DNA from: JBICHM01 sp043101835
GTDB taxonomy: Bacteria > Planctomycetota > Phycisphaerae > Phycisphaerales > UBA1924
Assembly: GCA_043101835.1 (NCBI GenBank)
Contig: JBICHM010000290.1
Span: forward strand, 1 to 18,910
Direction: 5' to 3'
Length of the DNA: 18,910 nt
The notes beneath the pieces were generated by a model, which was not told the DNA's origin, ran no database searches, and worked only from the letters and a program-made list of their open reading frames with translations. Shown here piece by piece: positions 6,825-14,477 of this stretch. A program made the position numbers and the translations under genes. Each line of letters starts with the position of its first letter. Position 1 is the stretch's first letter.

Positions 6825-8068
6825 CGCGCATCGCCATCATCGGGGCGGGGGTCTCCGGGCTCGTCTGCGCGCACCTGCTGCATCGCAAGCACGAGATCAC
6901 GCTCTACGAAGCGTTCGACCGTCTCGGCGGGCACAGCAACACCATCGATGTGACCGTCGACGGGCGCACGCTGCCGGTTGATACAGGCTTCATCGTCTTC
7001 AACGAGGCGAACTACCCGAACTTCACGCGTATCCTCAAGACGCTCGGCGTTGCCTCGCAGGAGACGACGATGTCCTTCAGCGTGAAGTGCGAGCGGACAG
7101 GCTTCGAGTACGGGGCCGACTCGGCCCTCGGGCTCTTCGCGCAGAAACGCAACGCCGTGCGCCCCGCCTTCTGGGCGATGCTGCGCGACATCCGGCGCTT
7201 CGGCGCGCGGATGCGCGAGGCGGCCGCCAGCGCCGCCGAATCGCTGACGCTCGGCGAGCATCTCGTTGAGGCACGCTACAGCCGCGCATTCGTGGACGAC
7301 TACCTGCTGCCGATGGCCGGGGCGATCTGGTCGGCGCCGGCCGAACGGATGCGCGATTTTCCGCTGCAATCATTCGTGTCGTTCTTCGACAACCACGGGA
7401 TGCTCGAGCCCTGGCGGGCGCCGCGCTGGCGCACGGTGGTGGGGGGTTCGCGCGAGTATGTGTCGCGCCTGAGCGCACCCTTCCGCGATCGCACGCGCCT
7501 TGCCAGCCCGGTCAGCAGCGTGGTGCGCGCGGGGGATGGCGTCGAAGTCACGACGGTGGCCGGAGACACCGCGCGGTACGACGAGGTGATCCTCGCAGTC
7601 CACAGCGACCAGGCGCTGCGGCTCCTCGCCGACGCCGACGATGACGAACGCGCCATCCTCGAGGCCGTGCCCTACCAGCGCAACACGGCGACGCTGCACA
7701 CCGATCCCGCAGCGCTGCCCTCGCGCCGGCGCGCGTGGGCCGCGTGGAACTACCTCCGCCCCGCCGACCCCGGCGAGACCGTGCGCGTCACGTACCTCAT
7801 GAACTCGCTCCAGCGTCTCCCTGTCTCGACGCCGATCTGCGTGACGCTCAACGACCCCGGCACGATCGATCGCGCGCGCATCATCCGCGAGATCGAGTAC
7901 CACCACCCGGTCTATTCGCCCGGCGCCTTTGATGCGCAGCGCCGGCTGCCGGAGGTATCCGGGCGTCGTCGCGTGCACTTCTGCGGCGCCTGGTGCGGCT
8001 ACGGATTCCATGAGGACGGCGTGCGCAGCGCGGTCGCCGCCTGCGCACGATTCGGAGCGTCGCTATGA
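6821..8068 (+). CDS. FAD-dependent amine-oxidase-like oxidoreductase (COG2907 type)
   Basis: A 415-residue flavoprotein. The N-terminal Rossmann motif GAGVSG (residues 8-13) and GGHSNT (36-41) bind FAD; VDTGFIVFNEANYPN and the C-terminal FCGAWCGYGFHEDGVRSA are typical of the COG2907 group, formerly annotated as cyclopropane fatty acid synthesis-associated. The reaction is not established for this protein. Homologues sit beside DUF1365 and CFA-like genes in many proteobacteria and belong to the singlet-oxygen regulon of Rhodobacter, where neighbouring genes take part in furan-fatty-acid formation. An oxidation or desaturation of a methylated acyl chain is therefore a reasonable guess. The ATG overlaps the desaturase stop by four bases and has no ribosome site of its own, so translation probably relies on coupling. 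Its stop overlaps the DUF1365 start in the same way. Confidence 0.93.
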   Translation: MTRIAIIGAGVSGLVCAHLLHRKHEITLYEAFDRLGGHSNTIDVTVDGRTLPVDTGFIVFNEANYPNFTRILKTLGVASQETTMSFSVKCERTGFEYGADSALGLFAQKRNAVRPAFWAMLRDIRRFGARMREAAASAAESLTLGEHLVEARYSRAFVDDYLLPMAGAIWSAPAERMRDFPLQSFVSFFDNHGMLEPWRAPRWRTVVGGSREYVSRLSAPFRDRTRLASPVSSVVRAGDGVEVTTVAGDTARYDEVILAVHSDQALRLLADADDDERAILEAVPYQRNTATLHTDPAALPSRRRAWAAWNYLRPADPGETVRVTYLMNSLQRLPVSTPICVTLNDPGTIDRARIIREIEYHHPVYSPGAFDAQRRLPEVSGRRRVHFCGAWCGYGFHEDGVRSAVAACARFGASL

Positions 8069-8874
8069 GGCCCCCGATCGAGCACAGCGCGATCTACCGG
8101 GGCGTCATGCGCCATCGGCGCCACGAGCCGACGCCGCACGCGCTGCGCATGCCCCTGTGCATGCTGTACCTCGACCTCGCGGAACTCGACGCCGTCTTCG
8201 ACGGGCGCCTCCTCTGGTCGAAGCGCCGCCCCGCGATCGGACGCTGGAAGCGGGGTGACTACTTCGGCGGGGAAACCACCCCCCTCGACGAGGCGGTGCG
8301 CGATCGGGTCGGCGCGGAGACGGGGCGTCGCCCGACGGGGCCGATCCGCATGCTCACGCATGTCCGGCACTGGGGGTACATCTTCAATCCGGTGACGTTC
8401 TACTACTGCTTCGACGACGCCGGGCAGCGCGTCGAATCCGTGCTCGCCGAGATCACGAACACGCCGTGGAAGCAGCGCCACGCGTACGTGGTGCAGCGGG
8501 GTGGGGCCGCCGCCGGACGACGAGACGGCCCGATACGAGGGCGTTTCGCGAAGACATTCCATGTCTCGCCGTTCATGGCCATGCAACAGCAATACGACTG
8601 GACATTCTCCTCGCCGGGCGAGCGCCTCGGCGTGGCCATGCGGAGCCATGAACGCGGGCGGTGCGTCTTTGACGCCACGCTCGGTCTGGCGCGCCAGCCC
8701 ATCACCGGGCGCGCGTTGAACGCCCTGCTCGTCCGCTACCCCGCGATGACGCTGCAGGTGATCGGGAAGATCCACTACGACGCGCTGCGCCTGTGGCTGA
8801 AGGGCGTTCCGGTGGTTGCGCATCCCGATCGAACCACGCCGGCCCCGGCGCCCGATGCGGAGCGAGCCCGATGA
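8065..8874 (+). CDS. DUF1365 family protein
   Basis: A 269-residue protein of the DUF1365 (COG3496) family, biochemical role unproven. Family hallmarks visible: an early IYRGVMRHRRHEPTPHA segment, VRHWGYIFNPVTFYYC (about residues 100-115), ITNTPWKQRHAYV, and KTFHVSPFMAMQQQYDW (about 163-179). The conserved His, Asn and aromatic residues suggest a ligand pocket, perhaps for an acyl chain. DUF1365 genes are found almost always next to COG2907 flavoproteins and CFA-like methyltransferases, exactly as here, so a role in the same acyl-chain modification is likely. ATGA overlaps join it to both neighbours; GGAG lies seven bases before the ATG. No signal peptide; one weakly hydrophobic segment near the C-terminus might touch the membrane. 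Confidence 0.92.
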   Translation: MRPPIEHSAIYRGVMRHRRHEPTPHALRMPLCMLYLDLAELDAVFDGRLLWSKRRPAIGRWKRGDYFGGETTPLDEAVRDRVGAETGRRPTGPIRMLTHVRHWGYIFNPVTFYYCFDDAGQRVESVLAEITNTPWKQRHAYVVQRGGAAAGRRDGPIRGRFAKTFHVSPFMAMQQQYDWTFSSPGERLGVAMRSHERGRCVFDATLGLARQPITGRALNALLVRYPAMTLQVIGKIHYDALRLWLKGVPVVAHPDRTTPAPAPDAERAR

Positions 8875-10151
8875 CCAGAACCGCCGCCCGCCCAGGCGCA
8901 ATCACTCCGACGCGCGCCATCCGCGAGCCGCTGCTGGCGCGCAGCGCCCGTCGCGCTGTGCTCCGCGTGCTTGCCGGCCTGCGCATCGGCCGCCTGACCA
9001 TCGACGAGCGAGGTGTCCAGCGCCGGTTCGCGGGCGCCATCGCAGGACCCGAGGTCGTTATTCGCATTCACGACCCGCGCGCCTACAGCGCCATGCTCTT
9101 CGGCGGCTCTATCGGCGCCGGTGAGTCCTACACCGACGGCTGGTGGGACACCGACGATGTCACCGGGCTCATCCAGCTCATGCTCCGCAACTACGACGCG
9201 CTGGAGCAGCTCGACCGGCGTGGCCTCACGTCGCTGCTCGCGCCGGTGCGACGTCTGCTCTACCGGGCGCAGCGCAACACGCGCGATGGAAGCCGCCGAA
9301 ACATCGCGGCGCATTACGACCTGAGCAACGAGTTCTTCGCCCTCTGGCTCGACCCGACGATGTCGTACTCGTGCGCCATCTTCGAGCCCGGCTCGACGGA
9401 CCTCGAGGCCGCGCAGGTCGCCAAGATCGACCGCGCCTGCCGCGTGCTCGAACTGCGTCCGACTGACCACCTGCTGGAGATCGGCACGGGCTGGGGCGCG
9501 ATGGCGATGCACGCGGCCCGCGAGTATGGCTGTCGCGTGACGACGACGACGATCTCCCGCCGCCAGGCGGAGGAAGCGCGTCGACGCATCAGCGAGGCCG
9601 ATCTCGACGACCGCATCACCGTGCTGGAGCGCGACTACCGCGACCTCGACGGCGTGTACGACAAGCTCGTCTCCATCGAGATGATCGAGGCGGTTGGCGC
9701 CGAACGATTCGATGACTACTTCGCCCAGTGCAGCCGCCTGCTCGCCCCGCACGGGAAGATGCTGCTGCAGGCGATCACGATCCGCGACCGCCAGTTTGCG
9801 CGCGCGGCGAAGACGCGCGACTGGCTGAAGAAGCACATCTTCCCCGGATCCTGCCTGACAAGCGTCAGCGCGATCATGGAGAGTGTGCGGCGATCGACCG
9901 ACATGGTCTGCGCCGACCTGCACGACATCGGCCCCGACTACGCGACGACGCTGCGTCAGTGGCGCGAGCGATTCGATGCGCGCGAGGATGACGTGCGAGC
10001 CCTTGGGTTTGACGACCGCTTCGTACGCATGTGGCGGTACTACTTCTGCTACTGCGAAGGCGCGTTCCTGGAGCGCCACACGAGCGATGTGCAGATGCTG
10101 CTTGCAAAGCCCCGGGCGCACCTCGCCCCTGACCGCGCGGCGGGGTCGTGA
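8871..10151 (+). CDS. CFA-synthase-family SAM-dependent acyl methyltransferase
   Basis: A 426-residue enzyme of the cyclopropane-fatty-acyl-phospholipid synthase family (COG2230), which uses S-adenosylmethionine to alkylate the double bond of acyl chains in phospholipids. Visible: an N-terminal lipid-binding domain (about residues 1-130), AHYDLSNEFFALWLDP (147-162), SYSCAIF with Cys168, the SAM motif LLEIGTGWG (201-209), SIEMIEAVG (about 258-266), and C-terminal WRYYFCYCEGAF. Two positions differ from the Escherichia coli enzyme by eye: the EHVG motif reads EAVG, and the later His that helps bind bicarbonate appears as Gln in LQAITI. Both occur in the wider family, so product type (cyclopropane, methylene or methyl branch) is open. 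The gene is named cfa in general annotation, but I leave the symbol empty. The ATG overlaps the DUF1365 stop; GGAG precedes it by eight bases. Confidence 0.93.
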   Translation: MTRTAARPGAITPTRAIREPLLARSARRAVLRVLAGLRIGRLTIDERGVQRRFAGAIAGPEVVIRIHDPRAYSAMLFGGSIGAGESYTDGWWDTDDVTGLIQLMLRNYDALEQLDRRGLTSLLAPVRRLLYRAQRNTRDGSRRNIAAHYDLSNEFFALWLDPTMSYSCAIFEPGSTDLEAAQVAKIDRACRVLELRPTDHLLEIGTGWGAMAMHAAREYGCRVTTTTISRRQAEEARRRISEADLDDRITVLERDYRDLDGVYDKLVSIEMIEAVGAERFDDYFAQCSRLLAPHGKMLLQAITIRDRQFARAAKTRDWLKKHIFPGSCLTSVSAIMESVRRSTDMVCADLHDIGPDYATTLRQWRERFDAREDDVRALGFDDRFVRMWRYYFCYCEGAFLERHTSDVQMLLAKPRAHLAPDRAAGS

Positions 10152-10711
10152 TTCGCTTCGTCGCGAACATTCTGGCGTTTGAGATCGGCTGGTCGGCGTG
10201 CGTGCTCGGCCTTGCGCACGATCGAGCATGGCTTGGGCCGCTGGTCGTGGCCTGCATCGCCGCGGGCACGCTCATGACCGACCGAAGACCGTCGCGAGAG
10301 ACTGTCGCGGTGCTCACCGTGGCGGCGCTCGGGCTGGGGCTGGATTCGATTCTTCTCGGCGCCGGCGTGCTGGACCTCGCCCATGGGCCGCGCGTGGCCG
10401 GGGCGCCGCTGGCCTTCTTCCCTGTCTTCTTCGCGATGTGGGTGAACTTCGCGCTGCTCCTGAACGTGTCGCTGCGGTGGCTGCATGGGCGATGGATTCT
10501 CGCGGCGGTCCTTGGCGGGGTGTCCGCGCCGCCGACCTACTACCTCGCCCAGCGATTCGGCGCGGTCGAACTCGCCGAGCCGCGCTGGCTGGCGCTCGCG
10601 ACCATCGGCGTCGGGTACGCACTGGCCGTGCCTGCGGCGTCGTGGCTCGCTCGACGCCTGCGCATCGGCGCTGCGCCGGCGCCCGCGCCGGCAGGAGGGC
10701 AGACGGCATGA
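10148..10711 (+). CDS. DUF2878 family membrane protein
   Basis: A 187-residue very hydrophobic protein with about five to six membrane helices. The N-terminal NILAFEIGWSACVLG, the central LGLGLDSILLGAGVLDL and the later APLAFFPVFFAMWVNFALLLNVSL match the DUF2878 pattern; function unknown. The start is GTG at 10148, overlapping the CFA-like stop as GTGA; only a GGGG tract is available as a ribosome site, so coupling is likely. DUF2878 genes are repeatedly seen in clusters with COG2907, DUF1365 and CFA-like genes, so it may be a membrane subunit or lipid-handling partner of this pathway. The C-terminal 15 residues are a soluble Ala/Pro-rich tail. No catalytic motif recognised. Confidence 0.85.
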   Translation: MIRFVANILAFEIGWSACVLGLAHDRAWLGPLVVACIAAGTLMTDRRPSRETVAVLTVAALGLGLDSILLGAGVLDLAHGPRVAGAPLAFFPVFFAMWVNFALLLNVSLRWLHGRWILAAVLGGVSAPPTYYLAQRFGAVELAEPRWLALATIGVGYALAVPAASWLARRLRIGAAPAPAPAGGQTA

Positions 10712-11526
10712 GCGATTTCTGGACCGCGCTCGCGATCCACATTGGCGTCATCACCGGCGCGACGATGCTGCTGATGGCCGCGCTGTGGGTCGTGCAGAAG
10801 AAGATCCACGACGCCGGAGTCGTTGATGTCGGCTGGTCGTTCGGCCTCGGCTTTGCCGGAATCTATGCCGCCATCTTCGCCGACGGTGACGCCGGCCGGC
10901 GCATCCTCGTCGGCGGCATCGTCGGGCTGTGGGGGATCCGCCTCGGCTGGCGCCTGCTGCGCGATCGTGTGCTGCGGGGGGATGAGGACGGTCGGTACCA
11001 GCAGTTGCGCAAGAATTGGGGCGAGAAGTTCGAGGCCTGGATCTTCATCTTCTTCCAGTGTCAGGCGCTCTCGGTGGGCCTGCTCGCGCTGCCCTTCGTG
11101 CTCGGCGCGATGGACGCCTCGCCCTTCCCCGCGTGGCACGACTTCGCAGCCGGAGCGCTGTGGATCATCGGCCTCGTCGGTGAGGGCGTGGCTGATGCAC
11201 AACTCGCGCGATTCAAGAAGCGGCCCGACACGAAGGGTCAGACCTGCCGCGAGGGGTTGTGGGCCTACTCGCGCCACCCGAACTACTTCTTCACCTCGCT
11301 GATCTGGATCGCCTTTGGCGTCGGCGCGCTGGGGGCGCCGTGGGGATGGCTGGGGCTGAGCGCGCCGGCGATCATCCTCTTCCTGATCCTCAAGGTCACG
11401 GGCATCCCGCCGACCGAGAAGCGCGCGCTCGAGAGTCGCCCCGAGTCGTACCGCAAGTACCAGCGCGAAGTCAGCCCGTTCATCCCCTGGTTCCCGAAGG
11501 AATCCAGCGAAGGGAGCGAGTCATGA
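10708..11526 (+). CDS. DUF1295 membrane protein, steroid-5-alpha-reductase-like
   Basis: A 272-residue integral membrane protein of the DUF1295 family, related to steroid 5-alpha-reductases and isoprenylcysteine methyltransferases. Visible: VVDVGWSFG (about 38-46), several membrane helices, GEGVADAQLARFK (about 158-170), the signature LWAYSRHPNYFF (174-185) and a C-terminal GIPPTEKRALESRPESYRKY segment. In reductase relatives the C-terminal region binds NADPH, so reduction of a double bond in a lipid substrate is plausible but unproven. GGAGGG lies about ten bases before the ATG, the strongest ribosome site inside the cassette. ATGA overlaps connect it to DUF2878 upstream and the second methyltransferase downstream. 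A reductase after two methyltransferases and a desaturase would complete a desaturate-methylate-reduce route; that is inference. Confidence 0.9.
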   Translation: MSDFWTALAIHIGVITGATMLLMAALWVVQKKIHDAGVVDVGWSFGLGFAGIYAAIFADGDAGRRILVGGIVGLWGIRLGWRLLRDRVLRGDEDGRYQQLRKNWGEKFEAWIFIFFQCQALSVGLLALPFVLGAMDASPFPAWHDFAAGALWIIGLVGEGVADAQLARFKKRPDTKGQTCREGLWAYSRHPNYFFTSLIWIAFGVGALGAPWGWLGLSAPAIILFLILKVTGIPPTEKRALESRPESYRKYQREVSPFIPWFPKESSEGSES

Positions 11527-12617
11527 GCCAGGCCGCGATCCCCGCGAGCGCATCGGCGCGCAGCATCAGCGAACGCGCCGTCCGCAGCCCGAAGCGCAAC
11601 TGGTACGAGGGTCCGCTCGAGCGCGGCGTCTTCCCCGACGCTGTCATCCGCCTCGGCATCCGGCGCCGGCTGCGCGCCCGACTCGCCGAGCTCAGCGCGG
11701 GCGGCCCCGAAGCGATGCACGAGCGCAAGCGGGCGCTGATCGATGGCCTGCGCGCCGAGCCGATCGCGATCGAGACCGACGCCGCGAACGCGCAGCACTA
11801 CGAACTTCCGCCGGAGTTCTTCCGCCTTTGGCTCGGCGCGCGCCGGAAGTATTCCTGCTGCCTCTACCCGACAGGGCGCGAGACGCTCGACGAGGCGGAG
11901 GTGGCGATGCTCGACCTCTACTGCGAGCGGGCGCGCCTCGCTGACGGCATGGACATCCTCGACCTCGGCTGCGGGTGGGGCTCGCTCGCCCTGCACCTTG
12001 CGACGAAGTACCCCAGCTCGCGCATCCTTGGCGTCAGCAACTCGGCGCTGCAACGCGGGGCGATTGAGTCCGTCGCGCGCGAGCGTGGGCTGACGAACCT
12101 CGAGATTCACACCGCCGACGCCAACGCCTTTGACCCGGGGCGGACGTTTGACCGCGTGATGTCCGTTGAGATGTTTGAGCACATGAAGAACTACGCGTCC
12201 CTGCTCGAGCGTGTGTCGTCGTGGCTGCGCCCGGAGGGAATGCTCTTCGTCCACATCTTCACGCACCGCGAGGCGGCGTACCACTACGAGGCGGAGGAGG
12301 ACTGGATCGGCCGCTACTTCTTCAGCGGCGGCACCATGCCCTCCGACGACCTGCTGCTGCACTTCCAGGACCACCTGGCCATCCAGGACCACTGGACCCA
12401 CTCCGGAGACCACTACCGGCGCACCGCCGAACATTGGCTCGAGAACTACGACCGCAATCGCGAGCCGATCAAGCGTGTGCTGCGCGAGGCGTACGCCGAT
12501 GAGGCGACCGTCTGGTGGAACCGCTGGCGCGTCTTCATTCTCGCCTGCGCCGAACTGTGGGGCCTTCGCGACGGCAGCGAGTGGCAGGTGTCGCACTATC
12601 TGTTCGCAAAGCGGTAG
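11523..12617 (+). CDS. Coclaurine N-methyltransferase-like SAM methyltransferase (CFA superfamily)
   Basis: A 364-residue SAM-dependent methyltransferase. It lacks the long N-terminal domain of true CFA synthases. Visible: QHYELPPEFFRLWLG (91-105), KYSCCLYP (109-116), SAM motif LDLGCGWGS (146-154), the acidic EMFEHMKNY (216-224) with Glu219-His220, then YFFSGGTMPSDDLLLHFQ and WRVFILACAELWG. From memory these blocks agree almost word for word with plant coclaurine/pavine N-methyltransferases, where the Glu-His pair is catalytic. Bacterial relatives are generally annotated as CFA-family proteins, and the cassette argues for a lipid substrate (acyl chain or amine head group) rather than an alkaloid. 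GGGAG lies seven bases before the ATG, which overlaps the DUF1295 stop. Last gene of the cassette; 63 bases separate it from the convergent tsf. Confidence 0.92.
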   Translation: MSQAAIPASASARSISERAVRSPKRNWYEGPLERGVFPDAVIRLGIRRRLRARLAELSAGGPEAMHERKRALIDGLRAEPIAIETDAANAQHYELPPEFFRLWLGARRKYSCCLYPTGRETLDEAEVAMLDLYCERARLADGMDILDLGCGWGSLALHLATKYPSSRILGVSNSALQRGAIESVARERGLTNLEIHTADANAFDPGRTFDRVMSVEMFEHMKNYASLLERVSSWLRPEGMLFVHIFTHREAAYHYEAEEDWIGRYFFSGGTMPSDDLLLHFQDHLAIQDHWTHSGDHYRRTAEHWLENYDRNREPIKRVLREAYADEATVWWNRWRVFILACAELWGLRDGSEWQVSHYLFAKR

Positions 12618-12625
12618 CGGCGCAA

Positions 12626-12658
12626 CGAAAAACGCCCGGCCGCACGCGACCGGGCGTT
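12626..12658 (-). terminator. Intrinsic terminator of the rpsB-tsf operon
   Basis: AACGCCCGG (12631-12639) pairs perfectly with CCGGGCGTT (12650-12658) across a ten-base loop. Read on the minus strand the stem ends in TT and continues TTTC, a short U tract, so it terminates tsf. On the plus strand no T run follows, so it is less convincing as a terminator for the lipid cassette, though it may slow both. Confidence 0.8.
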
Positions 12659-12680
12659 GAGGAATCGGGTTGCAGTCGGC

Positions 12681-13496
12681 TCAGGCCGACTCGCCCAGCT
12701 GCCAGCGCCGGAACGCGACGAGGCTCGCGCCCTTGGGCAGGAGGTCCTTGACCTTCGTGCCGGGGTCCTTCACGAAGGGCTGCTCGGTGAGGGCGAGCTC
12801 CTCGAAGAGCTTGCGCATCTTGCCCTCGACGATCTTCTCGGCGATCTCCTGCGGCTTGCCGCTCTCCATCGCCTGCTCGATCGCGAACTTGCGCTCGCGC
12901 TCCTTCACGGCGTCGGGGATCTCGTCGGCCGTCACGCCCTGCGGACGCGGGACCGCCGCGGCGACGTGCATCGCGATGTCCTTGAGGACATCGTCGGACA
13001 CGTCGCCCTTGGCCTGCACGATCACGCCGGTCTTGCCGTCGTGATGCAGGTAGACGCCGAACCGCGAATCGGCGCCGCCGTCGAGTTTCTCGACGCGCGC
13101 CAGTGAGGCGTTCTCACCGGTGGTGATGCGGACGTTGTCGACCTTTTTGGTCATCTCGTCCGTCGGCTCGATCATGCCGGCCGGCTGATCGAGGGCGAGC
13201 GTGGCGATCTCGTGCACAGCGTTGAGGAACGACTCGTTCTTCGCTGTGAAGTCGGTCTCCGCGCGCATCTCGGCGATCGCGGCGCCCTTGTCGGACACCG
13301 TCACCGCGATCCGGCCTTCGCCGGCGGCGCGATCGGTGCGCGTCTCCATCTTGCCCTTGAGCTTCTTGCGCAGGTACTCCTCGGCGGCCTCCATATCGCC
13401 GTTCGTGGCGTTGAGGGCCTCCTTGCAGTCCATCATGCCCAGGCCGGTCGCGGCGCGGAGGGCCATGACATCCTTGGCGCTGATCGCTGTCGCCAT
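12681..13496 (-). CDS. tsf: Elongation factor Ts
   Basis: Nucleotide exchange factor that regenerates EF-Tu-GTP during translation. The 271-residue product shows the N-terminal UBA-like helix bundle with LRAATGLGMMDCKEALNATNG style residues (13-33), the core motif TDFTAKNE (81-88) that contacts EF-Tu, and a C-terminal module ending EQPFVKDPGTKVKDLL, typical of EF-Ts. Start chosen at 13496 (MATAISAKDV), preceded by AAGGGAGAG at good distance; an in-frame ATG at 13535 would add 13 residues unlike the family. It follows rpsB after a 129-base gap, the usual rpsB-tsf pair, and ends just before a hairpin terminator. Nothing unusual. Confidence 0.97.
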   Translation of the reverse strand: MATAISAKDVMALRAATGLGMMDCKEALNATNGDMEAAEEYLRKKLKGKMETRTDRAAGEGRIAVTVSDKGAAIAEMRAETDFTAKNESFLNAVHEIATLALDQPAGMIEPTDEMTKKVDNVRITTGENASLARVEKLDGGADSRFGVYLHHDGKTGVIVQAKGDVSDDVLKDIAMHVAAAVPRPQGVTADEIPDAVKERERKFAIEQAMESGKPQEIAEKIVEGKMRKLFEELALTEQPFVKDPGTKVKDLLPKGASLVAFRRWQLGESA

Positions 13497-13625
13497 GCCT
13501 CGATCTCTCCCTTGTGCGCGCGGCTCGACAGCCATCGCGCGGGTGCTTGCGTCTTGTTCAGTCGGCGTCCCGGACTCGGTCGAGCGGGCCGCCGCGTGCG
13601 GTCGGTATCCGGTTCGCCCGGTCGG

Positions 13626-14477
13626 TCAGCCGGCCTTGCCTTCGCCGGCGCCCACCTTGGCGCCTTCGGCGGGCTCGCCCTCGGTCGCTTCCGCGGCCGC
13701 GCTGTCGTCGGCGCGGTACTGCGAGCGGCTCGAGCGCCGACGTTGGGAACCCCCGTCGGCGGCGCCCTCGTCGCGACCCTCGGCCTTCTCCGTCCGGCCC
13801 TGCAGGCCGTCGCTCACCGCGGCGCACAGCTCGCGGATGACCACGTCGATCGACCGCATGCTGTCATCGTTGCCGGGAACGGGGATGTCGGCCATATCCG
13901 GATCGCCGTCGGTGTCGAGCAGGCAGATCGTCGGAATGCCCAGCTTGCGCGCCTCGCGGATCGCGTTGCCTTCCTTGCGGACATCGATGATCACCAGCGC
14001 GCCAGGGAGCTTCTCCATCCGGCGGATGCCCTCGAGGTTCCGCTTGATCTTCTCCATCTCGCGACGGAGGCGGCTTTCCATTTTCTTCGAGTACGACTGG
14101 AAGTTGTCGGTCTGCTCGATCGCTTCGAGCTCCTCCAGGCGCTTCAGGCGCTGGCGGATCGTGCGGAAGTTCGTCAGCGTGCCGCCGAGCCAGCGCTCGG
14201 TGACATAGTGCATCTTCACCGGGGGGACGCGCTCCTCGAGCACGACCCGCGCCTGCTGCTTGGTGCCGACGAAGCAGACATCCTTGCCGCCGGCGACCGT
14301 CTTCGTGATGAAGCGCTTCGCCAGCAGGAGACCCTTGATCGTCTCCTTGATGTCAATGACGTGGATCCCGCCGCGCTTCCCGTAGATGTACGGGCGCATC
14401 TTCGGGTTCCATCCGCTGGTCCGCTGTCCGAAGTGGACGCCGGACTCAATCAGATCCTGCACGAGGGAATCGGCCAT
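13626..14477 (-). CDS. rpsB: 30S ribosomal protein S2, with long charged C-terminal tail
   Basis: Structural protein of the small ribosomal subunit. The 283-residue protein starts MADSLVQDLIESGVHFGQRT and shows family blocks WNPKMRPYIYG, HVIDIKET, FVGTKQQA, RWLGGTLTNF, PGALVIIDVRKEGNAIREA, IPTICLLDTDGDPD and IPVPGNDDSMRSI. S2 is usually about 240 residues; here about 55 extra residues rich in Ala, Glu, Gly and Arg follow the conserved end and are predicted to be disordered. Start at 14477 is supported by AGGAAGGA five bases upstream; the frame is open further upstream but that part is leader. Likely driven by the promoter at 14692-14719 with a leader of about 208 bases. Cotranscribed with tsf. 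Confidence 0.97.
   Translation of the reverse strand: MADSLVQDLIESGVHFGQRTSGWNPKMRPYIYGKRGGIHVIDIKETIKGLLLAKRFITKTVAGGKDVCFVGTKQQARVVLEERVPPVKMHYVTERWLGGTLTNFRTIRQRLKRLEELEAIEQTDNFQSYSKKMESRLRREMEKIKRNLEGIRRMEKLPGALVIIDVRKEGNAIREARKLGIPTICLLDTDGDPDMADIPVPGNDDSMRSIDVVIRELCAAVSDGLQGRTEKAEGRDEGAADGGSQRRRSSRSQYRADDSAAAEATEGEPAEGAKVGAGEGKAG

Noticed and set aside
8775..10229. 484-codon minus-strand frame opposite the CFA-like gene
   Set aside because: Shadow of a clearly recognised methyltransferase; no ribosome site or family motif.
12631..12658. Hairpin as terminator of the lipid cassette
   Set aside because: No T run follows on the plus strand; the U tract is on the minus-strand side, so it is assigned to tsf.
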